Source: Myroides profundi (GTDB lineage Bacteria; Bacteroidota; Bacteroidia; Flavobacteriales; Flavobacteriaceae). Taken from it: a stretch of DNA of 64,000 nucleotides. Both the position numbers and the translations under genes were made by a program. The notes below the pieces were generated by a model. The model was not told the origin of the DNA and did no database searches. It saw only the letters and a program-made list of their open reading frames with translations. This document shows positions 12,528 through 20,247 of this stretch, one piece after another (position 1 is the first letter of the stretch; every line of letters begins with the position of its first letter). The stretch covers positions 3,224,001 through 3,288,000 of the forward strand of contig NZ_CP010817.1 of assembly GCF_000833025.1 (NCBI RefSeq). Direction: 5' to 3'.

Positions 12528-13598
12528 TTAATATTTGAAGAACATATCTTGAATCGCAGCTCTATCCTTAGTCTCAGTAAGTGCTAACATCAATAAGATT
12601 CTAGCTTTCTGAGGACTTAAATCATCTGCTACAACAAAACCAAGGGCATTATCATCTACCTCATTAAATAAAGTCACTCTACCTGCACCCGCTCTTGCTG
12701 AACGACAAACTATAATACCTGATTTTGCAGCTGCTATTAAAGCATCTCCTACAGGAGCATTAAAGTTACCATTCCCCATACCAGCGTATACTATACCCGC
12801 TACCCCTTCTTCTTTTGCAGCTGTAACAGCTCTAGGACTAGCATCAGCATAACCGTAAACGATTTCTACTTGAGGAAGTTTAGTTAATCCTTTTACATTA
12901 AACTTCTTCTCTGGAGATCTTAATGTTTTATAGTAATAACTCACTTTCCCATCAAAGATTAATCCTATTGGTCCAAAATTTCTAGACTGAAATGTAGCCA
13001 TATTAGTTGTCACTGTTTTCGTAACATCTCTAGCTGCAAATACTGCTTCATTCATTGCGATCACTACTCCAGCTTCTTTACTCTCTGGAGATGCAGCCAC
13101 CATCACAGCATCTAATAAGTTTCTATTTCCATCTTGGCTCATCGCAGTCGCAGGTCTCATCGCTCCCACTAATACCACAGGTTTCTTAGAATTAATAGTC
13201 AATTCTAAGAAATAAGCTGTTTCTTCTTGTGTATCCGTTCCATGAGTAATCACTACTCCATCAGCCTCATCTTTTTCGAATATCTCATTAATACGGTTAC
13301 TTAATTTTAACCAGGTCTCTATATTCATATCTTGGCTACCGATCTGAGCGATTTGCTCACCTTTTATCTTACCAAACTTATGCATCTCTGGTACAGCATT
13401 TAGAAGATTCTCAATCGGAATTTTACCAGCAGTATAAGCTGCTTTGGTTGCTGACTCTCCTGATCCTGCAATTGTTCCTCCTGTTGCAAGGATGATTACT
13501 CTTGACTCATCCTTAGATGTATTTGTAGCTCCTTTAGTTTGAGCTTGCATTTGAAATGCTAATAATACACCGAACATTAAACTAAATACCTTTTTCAT
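12528..13598 (-). CDS. ansB: type II L-asparaginase, periplasmic
   Basis: Hydrolyses L-asparagine to aspartate and ammonia. The 356-residue protein has a signal peptide (MKKVFSLMFGVLLAFQMQAQ) and both asparaginase signatures: ATGGTIAGSG with the catalytic Thr near residue 42, and VVITHGTDTQEETAYF with Thr121-Asp122. The family Lys near the AMRPATAMS block is in its usual context. Length and export signal match the high-affinity type II enzyme. It is the first gene of an operon with a Dcu carrier and a porin, so the aspartate produced can be taken up directly in exchange for succinate. I found no convincing TAnnTTTG just upstream; control by an activator is possible. Confidence 0.94.
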   Translation of the reverse strand: MKKVFSLMFGVLLAFQMQAQTKGATNTSKDESRVIILATGGTIAGSGESATKAAYTAGKIPIENLLNAVPEMHKFGKIKGEQIAQIGSQDMNIETWLKLSNRINEIFEKDEADGVVITHGTDTQEETAYFLELTINSKKPVVLVGAMRPATAMSQDGNRNLLDAVMVAASPESKEAGVVIAMNEAVFAARDVTKTVTTNMATFQSRNFGPIGLIFDGKVSYYYKTLRSPEKKFNVKGLTKLPQVEIVYGYADASPRAVTAAKEEGVAGIVYAGMGNGNFNAPVGDALIAAAKSGIIVCRSARAGAGRVTLFNEVDDNALGFVVADDLSPQKARILLMLALTETKDRAAIQDMFFKY

Positions 13599-14095
13599 GG
13601 TTACTATAATTATAATTAATCAACTTCTACTTTTTTAAAACAATCTTCTATTCTATATCAGAGATAGGCTACTCATATCATTCTGTACTATACACTACAA
13701 CTTTCATTCCCTTTTTTAATTTTCTTAAAAAAAGAATAAAAAAACTATATACTTAAATCTCAGAACTTTCACGAATATTTTCTCTTAAAAAATTATCAAT
13801 GTACCGTATCAATTTATTTTTCAAACTTTTAAATAGAAATACTAACCTTCCTTATCCTCTAATTTTCAACTATTTTAAAACAAAAAAATATAATCAAAAA
13901 AATGTCAAATAAAGTCACTTTAACACAATACCCATCTAAATAATATATAAAACTACAATAATAATTAACAATATCAAATAAGTAAAAGTAAAAAAGAATA
14001 AATAAATATTCAGCAATAATATCTCAAATTACCTTTGATTATTGCAGATATCTCAATATATCCAAAAAACACCATCATCTTAACATCTTCCTTTT
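13599..14095. other. AT-rich divergent intergenic region
   Basis: This region separates asparaginase (minus) from the beta-propeller gene (plus). It is extremely AT-rich with many short A- and T-runs. One exact -7 element in the plus direction, TACCTTTG at 14030-14037, has no good -33 partner. I see no gene or hairpin in it. Confidence 0.5.
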
Positions 14096-16132
14096 TTGTT
14101 GCATTTATTTGATAAATATCAAATAATTAAAGAAAAAATAACACAATCATTTTTTTGGCTTACTTTTGTTAAAAAAAATACAATAAAAAAACTTTTACTC
14201 AGTGCTCTTTTAATAGCTACGTCCATTAATTACGCACAACGACAAGCTGATGTTGTTACTAAATTTGACAATAATATCGAATCTATTAGTTTAGTTCCTG
14301 CTACAGGAGATATAATTGTTAAGGATAAAGACATTATCTCTAGTTATAATCCTACTACTAATCAAACTACTTGGAAGATTGTAAAAAAAGATTATCAAAG
14401 TGATTTTAAATCTACAGCTTTAGGAAGTATCCTAATGCACTTCGAAGAAGTAGCTACAGAAATCGAAATACTTCCAAAATCTCCTTATGCAAAAATCAAA
14501 CTAGATGACAATGATTTAATAATTAATATCTTCAATGGAGATGTTATATTCAACACAAAAGAAAGTAAATCAAGAATAATCAAAACAAACTATATAATAG
14601 AAGATAATGCTATTCTATTATTAACAGCTAACGAAAGTGCATTCAACTTTGAGTACTTATCGCCAACAGACAAAAAAACATTATGGAGTACTCAAGTAGG
14701 TACTCAAGAGAAAATGTCGGTTTTTAAAACAATCACTTCTTCTCTTAGCGTTAAAGAACAACTCTCTAAGCTAACACAAGCAGAAGATATTATTCTAAAA
14801 GTAGATAATAAACTATATATCACAGTCAAAGGCTTTCTATTTAACCTTGACTTAAATTCGGGTGAGATAAAATGGAAAACAGATTATCAAATCAATGATT
14901 TTTACTTATCTCAAAACTTAGAAAACATTATCATTATCAATAAAGAAAAGTCTTTATTAAGTACAAAAAGTTCTCTGAACATCCTAAATGCTAATACAGG
15001 AGATAAACTGTGGAAAAGTGATATTACAACTAAGTTTTTGTCTTACATAGAAGACTGGAATGACAGGATATTAATCGCACACAATACTGGATTTAACTTC
15101 TACTCTTATGGGGATGGAAAAAAGATATGGAAAAAAGATGCCAAAGGTAAATCTATTAAACGAGTGATCCCTATTGACAATAACTACCTATATATAGCAG
15201 ATACAGAAATGAATTTAATCAACCAAGAAGGACAACCTAAATGGAAGAAATTTATTGAAATAGCTGATAAATCAGATGATGAAATCTACTTCTTAGATAA
15301 AGTGGACAACAACAGAGTACTATACCTTACAGATACTTATGGTAATATGGTAGACTATACTAGTGGTAAAAAAATCTGGAAACGAAATGTAAAATTCAAT
15401 AAAAACAGACCATTAGCAGTAGGACAAGATGAAAACACAAAAGTATTCTTAGCTTATAACAATAAGAAAATATACAAGTTTGACCCTAACTCTGCAGATG
15501 CACCAGAGCCTATCGGAGACAAAATAGATGTACAAAATGACAAGCTAATTACTAGTCTAGAAGTCATCGATGGTGTAATCTGTATCATTGGACAAAACGA
15601 TGTTATCGGAGTTGGGCAAGATGGAAATGTTATATACCACAACACGTATAAAGAACCAGGAGAAGCAGGAAGACGCTTACTAAAATCAGCATCTATAGCT
15701 GGTAATGCTTATATGGGGGCTATGAATGCTAAAAACCAAGCCATAACAAGCGCGACCTATTCTGTATCTTATCGCAATGCTAATGGTCAAGTAGTAGAAA
15801 GCAAAGACTATGTATTCAGCGAGAAAGATCGTGCTAAAGCACAAAAAACACTAAATACTCAACAGTCCCTTATGAATGACCTGAATAGTACTATTACTCC
15901 ATTGGTACAAAGTAGATTTAATGCTCTTAAACAAACTGCTGAATATGCTTATGTATTCGCTAGAGGTACTGAAGGAGAAACTACACAACTAGTCAAAGTG
16001 AGAAAGAAAGACGGTAAAGAAGTAGATAAAATAGCTATTGACAACAATAGACCTCTATACGAAATAGACCCTATCACTAGTAGTATATACTATGTATATA
16101 AAAATGAGCTACGCACTTTTAAAGAAAAATAA
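14096..16132 (+). CDS. secreted PQQ-like beta-propeller repeat protein
   Basis: The protein is built from short strands with repeated LxxxxGxxxW units (for example LDLNSGEIKWKTDY, LNANTGDKLWKSDI, YGDGKKIWKKDAKG, YTSGKKIWKRNVKF), which is the PQQ/BamB-like propeller pattern; no PQQ-enzyme catalytic motif was seen. The start is a problem. The annotated TTG gives 26-29 residues before what looks like a normal signal peptide (IKKLLLSALLIATSINYAQ). The signal peptide itself has no ATG/GTG/TTG: the natural start, 14183, is ATA, and lies 14 bases below an exact -7 element (TACTTTTG, 14161-14168). So the true start may be ATA, or the ATG may be lost. Specific function unknown; the gene stands alone and ends at a strong terminator. 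Confidence 0.7.
   Translation: MLHLFDKYQIIKEKITQSFFWLTFVKKNTIKKLLLSALLIATSINYAQRQADVVTKFDNNIESISLVPATGDIIVKDKDIISSYNPTTNQTTWKIVKKDYQSDFKSTALGSILMHFEEVATEIEILPKSPYAKIKLDDNDLIINIFNGDVIFNTKESKSRIIKTNYIIEDNAILLLTANESAFNFEYLSPTDKKTLWSTQVGTQEKMSVFKTITSSLSVKEQLSKLTQAEDIILKVDNKLYITVKGFLFNLDLNSGEIKWKTDYQINDFYLSQNLENIIIINKEKSLLSTKSSLNILNANTGDKLWKSDITTKFLSYIEDWNDRILIAHNTGFNFYSYGDGKKIWKKDAKGKSIKRVIPIDNNYLYIADTEMNLINQEGQPKWKKFIEIADKSDDEIYFLDKVDNNRVLYLTDTYGNMVDYTSGKKIWKRNVKFNKNRPLAVGQDENTKVFLAYNNKKIYKFDPNSADAPEPIGDKIDVQNDKLITSLEVIDGVICIIGQNDVIGVGQDGNVIYHNTYKEPGEAGRRLLKSASIAGNAYMGAMNAKNQAITSATYSVSYRNANGQVVESKDYVFSEKDRAKAQKTLNTQQSLMNDLNSTITPLVQSRFNALKQTAEYAYVFARGTEGETTQLVKVRKKDGKEVDKIAIDNNRPLYEIDPITSSIYYVYKNELRTFKEK
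14161..14168 (+). promoter_or_regulatory. candidate -7 element inside the annotated 5' end of the propeller gene
   Basis: TACTTTTG matches TAnnTTTG. It would place the transcript start near 14174-14176, inside the TTG-initiated frame, arguing that translation begins at or after 14183. No clear -33 element. Confidence 0.4.
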
Positions 16133-16153
16133 GAACCTAATCTTCTTATAAAT

Positions 16154-16187
16154 AAAAAAGCCCCTTAGATTAACTAAGGGGCTTTTT
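16154..16187. terminator. bidirectional terminator
   Basis: The stem AAAAAGCCCCTTAG / CTAAGGGGCTTTTT is symmetrical with A and T flanks. It lies between two convergent genes and can serve both. Confidence 0.88.
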
Positions 16188-16190
16188 ACT

Positions 16191-16568
16191 TTACCATATA
16201 TTTCTGACTATAAAGAATACAATAATAAGTACTAGAAAAGAATAGGCAAACCAATTCGGAATAGCATATTTCTGCAAAAACTTATCATTCTTTACAATAT
16301 ACACTTCCACTAATGCTATATATAAAAAAGCAAGTAGAGGAAAGTATACTAATATCATTACATTATATTCTATAGCCTCTCTAAAATGTCCATGTAATAA
16401 AGCATGCAAGGCACGCTGTCCTCCACATCCAGGGCATAACCATCCTGTCTCACGATAGAACATACACGATAGACCACCATTATCACCACTCCCAAAAAAC
16501 TGATAGTAATAATATAATCCAAAAAGAGGAATTATTAGAAATATGATTCTAAGTATCCAATTCTTCAT
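16191..16568 (-). CDS. DUF2752 small membrane protein
   Basis: The 125-residue protein has three predicted membrane helices (about residues 5-25, 67-90 and 104-124) and the family motif CPGCGGQRALHALLHG between the first two; the two cysteines of CPGC plus an upstream Cys could bind metal or form a disulfide. DUF2752 has no established function. The gene starts nine bases after the stop of a small CD225/DUF4190-like membrane protein, so the two are co-transcribed; this pairing may be meaningful but its role is unknown. Confidence 0.85.
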   Translation of the reverse strand: MKNWILRIIFLIIPLFGLYYYYQFFGSGDNGGLSCMFYRETGWLCPGCGGQRALHALLHGHFREAIEYNVMILVYFPLLAFLYIALVEVYIVKNDKFLQKYAIPNWFAYSFLVLIIVFFIVRNIW

Positions 16569-16577
16569 TATAGTCTA

Positions 16578-16931
16578 TTACATGTTTTGAGCTGCTCTCA
16601 CTTGCTCCATAATTGTTTCGAAGTATGCATTAATACCACCTGCACTCACAATATCAAAAACAGCTTTACCAATAGCAATTACAAATAATAAAATAGCTAC
16701 TAAAGCTAATTTCTTCGCTGTACTAGCTGCTTTAACAGAAGCCTCATACTCACCATTTTTATATTTACTAGTAGACTGACTAGACATTACGATAGCAATA
16801 ATACCTAATATTAACCCAATACACCAGAAAGAACACAGACCTAATACTGTAGAAGTAATAGATAGCCCCATATAGTTATTAGGCTTCTCACGTTGTTCTG
16901 TAACTTGATTTTCAAATTGATTAAATTCCAT
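16578..16931 (-). CDS. small two-helix membrane protein (CD225/DUF4190-like, CCC-motif type)
   Basis: The 117-residue protein, counted from the ATG at 16931, has a polar N-terminus, a first helix with cysteines (STVLGLCSFWCIGLILGIIA), a charged loop (SQSTSKYKNGEYEASVKAAS) and a second helix (LALVAILLFVIAIGKAVFDI). This layout is shared by CD225/dispanin-like and DUF4190 proteins. An upstream ATG at 16976 would add 15 residues with an AT-rich, non-conserved look; I prefer MEFNQ. It precedes the DUF2752 gene by nine bases. Function unknown; a role in membrane organisation would be speculation. Confidence 0.75.
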   Translation of the reverse strand: MEFNQFENQVTEQREKPNNYMGLSITSTVLGLCSFWCIGLILGIIAIVMSSQSTSKYKNGEYEASVKAASTAKKLALVAILLFVIAIGKAVFDIVSAGGINAYFETIMEQVRAAQNM

Positions 16932-16987
16932 ATTTATTTTTATTTTGTTGAGCAAGATAGCTATTTTTTTTAACATATATATAACAA

Positions 16988-17012
16988 AAAAGAGAGGAAA
17001 TTCCTCTCTTTT
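16988..17012 (-). terminator. terminator of the SUKH-like gene
   Basis: The stem AAGAGAGGAA / TTCCTCTCTT with a T-run on the minus strand lies 28 bases past the stop. Confidence 0.82.
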
Positions 17013-17039
17013 CTTTATACTTATTTTTTTCTTTTATAC

Positions 17040-17633
17040 TTATGCAAACTTTGCTATAAATTGCTCTAGCTCTTCAGCAGATTGATCTTGTGCATTTGCA
17101 ATCACTTCATCTATAGCTTCTATTGTAAGAATTGGTTTTAATTTCGCATCAGTACGAAGCCAATCTAAGAATTCTTTATTGAACTCTGCAGCATCGAATT
17201 CTCCTTCTTCTATCAATTCCTCTTTATCAGGGAAATAGAATTCTTCCATAAACACAACTGCCTCCACATCATAAGCTGAGATCTGTAGTAGCTCTTTGAT
17301 ATTTTTAGCAACGATAAACACTCCTCCTTCATCACCAAAAACAACGATAGGACAGTTATCCAAACTTTTTACCGCTTTATCCTGTACCCAAAAAGCGTAA
17401 ATACTACCAGTACTATTGGCTTCTGCAAAAGGAACAAACGAATTTACAAATTCTTCTTCTTCTGAAATAGATTCGATGATTCCTGGATCTTCGTCTATTA
17501 AATAGATAGCGTTAGAATAATAAGATGGAATAGTCTCAGATGTCTGAAATTCCAATAAACTTTTAATTTCATTAGGTACTTTATACCCTTTAAATAATGC
17601 AGTAAATTCTTCTTTTACCATTGTGATGTTCAT
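17040..17633 (-). CDS. SUKH (SMI1/KNR4)-like protein, tentative
   Basis: A 197-residue soluble acidic protein. The middle part, with FVPFAEANSTGSIYAFWVQ followed by CPIVVFGDEGGVFIVAKNI and KELLQISAYDVEAVVF, has the order of the SUKH fold: a strand pair carrying the G-x-xYAFW element, a strand ending in FGDEG, then a helix. SUKH proteins often act as immunity proteins to toxins. There is no toxin gene next to it, so a housekeeping or orphan immunity role are both open. The C-terminal 50 residues form acidic helices. Two ATGs near the start (17633 and 17621) are possible. Confidence 0.5.
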   Translation of the reverse strand: MNITMVKEEFTALFKGYKVPNEIKSLLEFQTSETIPSYYSNAIYLIDEDPGIIESISEEEEFVNSFVPFAEANSTGSIYAFWVQDKAVKSLDNCPIVVFGDEGGVFIVAKNIKELLQISAYDVEAVVFMEEFYFPDKEELIEEGEFDAAEFNKEFLDWLRTDAKLKPILTIEAIDEVIANAQDQSAEELEQFIAKFA

Positions 17634-17984
17634 TTTCGCCTCTTATCAGGCTTACGGATTTTAAAAATTAAAACTAATGTAATACACTAAATCTTATTCT
17701 ATACTAGGTATCACTTTAATAGAATAAAGATAAAATATTTTTTAATTGAAAAACATATTTTCACAACAAACTTATATTTTTTTTATCATTTAAGTCAATT
17801 GATATATGTAATTCATTTATTTTGGTGGTAAAAGTACTAAACTTTACTAAATACAACGCTAATTATTTAAATATTAACCAACTAATTTTAGCACCTCACC
17901 TACTTAAACTGATTTAGGACAATATTCTTTGTTCTAAAAAAACTCAAAAACACCTATCAACTAAACAGTTATTTTTAATAATAG

Positions 17985-17992
17985 TATCTTTG
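17985..17992 (+). promoter_or_regulatory. -7 element of the NUDIX gene
   Basis: TATCTTTG, an exact TAnnTTTG, 19 bases before the ATG at 18012; no clear -33. The rest of the 17634-17984 gap is AT-rich with no gene or stable hairpin seen. Confidence 0.5.
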
Positions 17993-18011
17993 TAACTTAA
18001 AATTGTCCAAT

Positions 18012-18422
18012 ATGACAACTCCTACTATTCTATATTTAGCATCAGCATTAATAACAGATCAAGATAACCGATTACTGACTGTACGCAAAAAAACGTCTAC
18101 CTATTATATGATGGCAGGTGGTAAAATCGAAAAAGGAGAAACTCCTGAACAAGCATTAATAAGAGAGTTAAAAGAAGAGCTAAACTTAACAGTAAACACA
18201 AATGAACTAACCCTATTGGGTACACATAGTACAGAAGCTGTGAATGAAAAGAATACTATAGTGAAAGCTCATATCTATCATATTATAATCACTCATCAAA
18301 CGCTAGAAGTAGCTTCAGAAATAGCGGAAGCCAAGTGGCTCACAAGAGAAACTTATAAAGAAACTAAACTTGCACATCTATTAGAAGAATTTAGTGTTCC
18401 TATTTGGTTAAGTTTATTCTAA
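18012..18422 (+). CDS. NUDIX hydrolase
   Basis: The 136-residue protein has a complete Nudix box, GKIEKGETPEQALIRELKEE followed by LNL, matching G-x5-E-x7-RE-U-x-EE-x-G-U except that Leu-Asn replaces the usual Gly position. N-terminal strands (ILYLASALITDQDNRLLTVR) and the later SEIAEAKWLTRE are typical of MutT-like pyrophosphohydrolases acting on nucleoside diphosphate-X compounds; the substrate is unknown. A TTG nine bases upstream could extend the frame, but it sits right at the expected transcript start, so the ATG at 18012 is preferred. It stands alone. Confidence 0.88.
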   Translation: MTTPTILYLASALITDQDNRLLTVRKKTSTYYMMAGGKIEKGETPEQALIRELKEELNLTVNTNELTLLGTHSTEAVNEKNTIVKAHIYHIIITHQTLEVASEIAEAKWLTRETYKETKLAHLLEEFSVPIWLSLF

Positions 18423-18576
18423 TCCTCTGATAGTACTACAACGTACTCTCAACATCATTACAAAGACCCTCTCAGGTTTCTAGTTTCATCTAGTACTGTA
18501 CCTATTTTCTTTGCAATATCAGCATTACCTTACTATAACACCTAAGTAATGACTGCGTTATTTATCGAGAATTAAT

Positions 18577-18620
18577 GGAGTCACTACGGATTCATAACGG
18601 ACTCACTACGGACTCACTGC
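18577..18620. repeat. short direct repeats next to the insertion sequence
   Basis: GGAGTCACTACGGA (18577-18590), GGACTCACTACGGA (18599-18612) and GGACTCACTGC (18610-18620) form a tandem patch ending ten bases before the IS end. It lies in the 18423-18630 gap, which otherwise holds nothing I recognise. Confidence 0.6.
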
Positions 18621-18630
18621 TACCAAAAGC

Positions 18631-18656
18631 TGTCTCGTCCTACTATAACTGTACAG
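18631..18656 (+). repeat. IS terminal inverted repeat (orfB side)
   Basis: Starts TGTCTCGTCCTA and ends AACTGTACAG. It pairs with 20163-20188 with mismatches in positions 3-4 and in the central A/T run. Confidence 0.88.
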
Positions 18657-18708
18657 CTATAGTTAATAATCCTACTTAATACTGTACAGATTTTTATTAA
18701 TCCTTTTA

Positions 18709-19644
18709 TTACTGTACAGGTTGTTGTTTTTGTTTATTAGTCTTGTAATAATTCTTCCATCTCTTAGTTAGAATACCTGTCTTTAAATGAGCTTGATTTG
18801 GAGTTAACCTATCACAACTATCATGAGGTCTAATTTGGTTATAAGCTTCTATACTATTCTTAATTTTATCAATCGTTTTTTGATAACCTAAACTTGAATA
18901 GTTTAAATCAAATTCACCTTTAATTATACCATTTACACGCTCAGCTATTGCATTATCTCTTGGTTCACCACCTTGTGTTGTACTAATAGATATGTTGTTT
19001 TCTATCAGTATTTTAGTATAAACACTACTGCAGTATTGACATCCTCGATCTGAATGATGAATAAGTTTCTCTGTATAAATCCTGTTCTTTAATGCCATTT
19101 TCAAGGCTTGTAAGCATCCATTAGTAGTTAAATCTAAGCTAAAACTATAGCCCATTATTTTATGAGAATAAGCATCTGTGATTAAACTTAAATAGCCCCA
19201 AGTATTATTTAACCTGATATAGGTGATGTCACTTACCCAAAATTGTTCTGGTCTAGTAACTTTTACTCCATTATACAAGTCTAAATACTGTCCTCTCCAA
19301 GCTCTGGAGTCTGTTGTATATGCTTTGCGCTTTCGTTGCCTAACCAACATTTTATGACTGTCTAATAAATCAAACAGATAATCTCTTCCTACGCTTATAT
19401 TGTGCGAACCTAAGCGTTCTTGTAACATATGTTGAAGTTTTCGAGTACCTACTCTTGGTAGAGTAGCTCTAATATTTAAAACTTCTTGAAGAATAATCTC
19501 ATCTTTAATAGATTGACTTGCGTATCTGTCTATTGACTGATAATAAGCACTTCGAGTTTTACCAAACAGTTGACATATTTTTTTTATTCCCTTATTAGGG
19601 TATAAGAGTTTTACTTCTTCAACTGCTTGGAACCAGACTTTTTT
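18709..19644 (-). CDS. IS3-family transposase OrfB (made as an OrfAB fusion by -1 frameshift)
   Basis: DDE integrase-type catalytic part of the transposase. Catalytic residues are visible in VSDITYIRLNNTWGYLSL (first Asp), LIHHSDRGCQY (second Asp) and RDNAIAERVNGIIKGE (Glu). The first ATG in frame (19428) is not the true N-terminus. The same frame stays open upstream and encodes the HTH_21-type region (LLYPNKGIKKICQLFGKTRS, then ATLPRVGTRKLQHML), back to the overlap with orfA. It is therefore expressed by -1 slippage at AAAAAAG (19638-19644). No stop or frame damage was found, so the gene looks functional. Confidence 0.92.
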   Translation of the reverse strand, partial: KKVWFQAVEEVKLLYPNKGIKKICQLFGKTRSAYYQSIDRYASQSIKDEIILQEVLNIRATLPRVGTRKLQHMLQERLGSHNISVGRDYLFDLLDSHKMLVRQRKRKAYTTDSRAWRGQYLDLYNGVKVTRPEQFWVSDITYIRLNNTWGYLSLITDAYSHKIMGYSFSLDLTTNGCLQALKMALKNRIYTEKLIHHSDRGCQYCSSVYTKILIENNISISTTQGGEPRDNAIAERVNGIIKGEFDLNYSSLGYQKTIDKIKNSIEAYNQIRPHDSCDRLTPNQAHLKTGILTKRWKNYYKTNKQKQQPVQ

Positions 19645-20144
19645 CTGATATCAATATCCAAACTTTTCTCTGCTACATCTATCAATGTATTTAAAGCTAC
19701 TATCTTAAATTGTGCCTCTGATAAAGCCTTTTTTAAAGCTTTAATTTCTAAAGATTCTGTATTGGATGTTTTTTCTTCCATAAGTGACGGAATAACAATT
19801 TCATTACAAATATCTATGTTTTTATTATAATTAACTAACAACCAGTTATTTATTGTACTTATACTTTCTACACCATACATTATACAGGCTTCTTGTGCTG
19901 TCATATGGTGTTCTGTAATACTATGAACTACTTGACGTTTAAGGCTTTCTGAATAAACTTTATTCTTACGTGTAGCATGATACTCGGGACTTGCATATTT
20001 CTTAACCCAACGATTTAGCGTAGATTTATTTAGGCTATACTCGCGAATTACCGAATTTTGACTTGCTCCATTCTCTATTTCTTGAACTATTTGTTCTATG
20101 AATTTTAAATGATAACGCTCTTTGTTTTTTGGTTCTCTTCCCAT
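19611..20144 (-). CDS. IS3-family transposase OrfA (DNA-binding)
   Basis: The 177-residue protein has two helix-turn-helix segments (IENGASQNSVIREYSLNKST followed by LNRWVKKY, and MTAQEACIMYGVESISTINN) and a C-terminal leucine-rich helix (LEIKALKKALSEAQFKIVAL), as expected for the terminal-repeat-binding part of IS3 transposases. Its 3' end overlaps the orfB frame and contains the slippery heptamer; translation without slippage stops at 19611. OrfA alone commonly acts as a regulator of transposition in the family. Confidence 0.9.
   Translation of the reverse strand: MGREPKNKERYHLKFIEQIVQEIENGASQNSVIREYSLNKSTLNRWVKKYASPEYHATRKNKVYSESLKRQVVHSITEHHMTAQEACIMYGVESISTINNWLLVNYNKNIDICNEIVIPSLMEEKTSNTESLEIKALKKALSEAQFKIVALNTLIDVAEKSLDIDIRKKSGSKQLKK
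19638..19644 (-). promoter_or_regulatory. A6G programmed -1 frameshift site
   Basis: The heptamer A-AAA-AAG is in phase with orfA codons AGA AAA AAG; slipping by one base joins orfA to the orfB frame, which is open through the overlap. The same heptamer type is used by many IS3 elements. Confidence 0.82.
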
Positions 20145-20162
20145 CTTTTAATGTTTTAAAAA

Positions 20163-20188
20163 CTGTACAGTTTTTTTAGGACGGGTCA
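20163..20188 (-). repeat. IS terminal inverted repeat (orfA side)
   Basis: Read on the minus strand it begins TGACCCGTCCTA and ends with CTGTACAG, mirroring 18631-18656. The next three bases repeat the AGC found before the other end. Confidence 0.88.
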
Positions 20189-20194
20189 AGCCAA

Positions 20195-20228
20195 TAAAAA
20201 AGCCTCTACGTCTAAAACAAAGAGGCTG
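20195..20228 (-). terminator. terminator of the PhnA-like gene
   Basis: The stem AGCCTCT / AGAGGCT with six T following on the minus strand lies 20 bases past the stop and immediately beside the IS end. Confidence 0.8.
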
Positions 20229-20247
20229 TTATATCAGTATATGCTAA

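Larger units (their letters stand above)
18631..20188 (-). mobile_element. IS3-family insertion sequence, apparently complete (1558 bp)
   Basis: The element has 26-base imperfect terminal inverted repeats (18631-18656 and 20163-20188, sharing TG, CGTCCTA and CTGTACAG), a 3-base direct target duplication AGC (18628-18630 and 20189-20191), and two overlapping transposase frames joined by an A6G slippery site. This is the standard IS3-family plan. It sits between the NUDIX gene and the PhnA-like gene's terminator without breaking either. Both frames look intact, so it may be active. Confidence 0.93.

Noticed and set aside
19429..19610. Gap between the two IS frames, suggesting a decayed transposase
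   Set aside because: The orfB frame is open across the gap and encodes conserved residues; it is joined to orfA by the A6G frameshift site, so no damage is needed.
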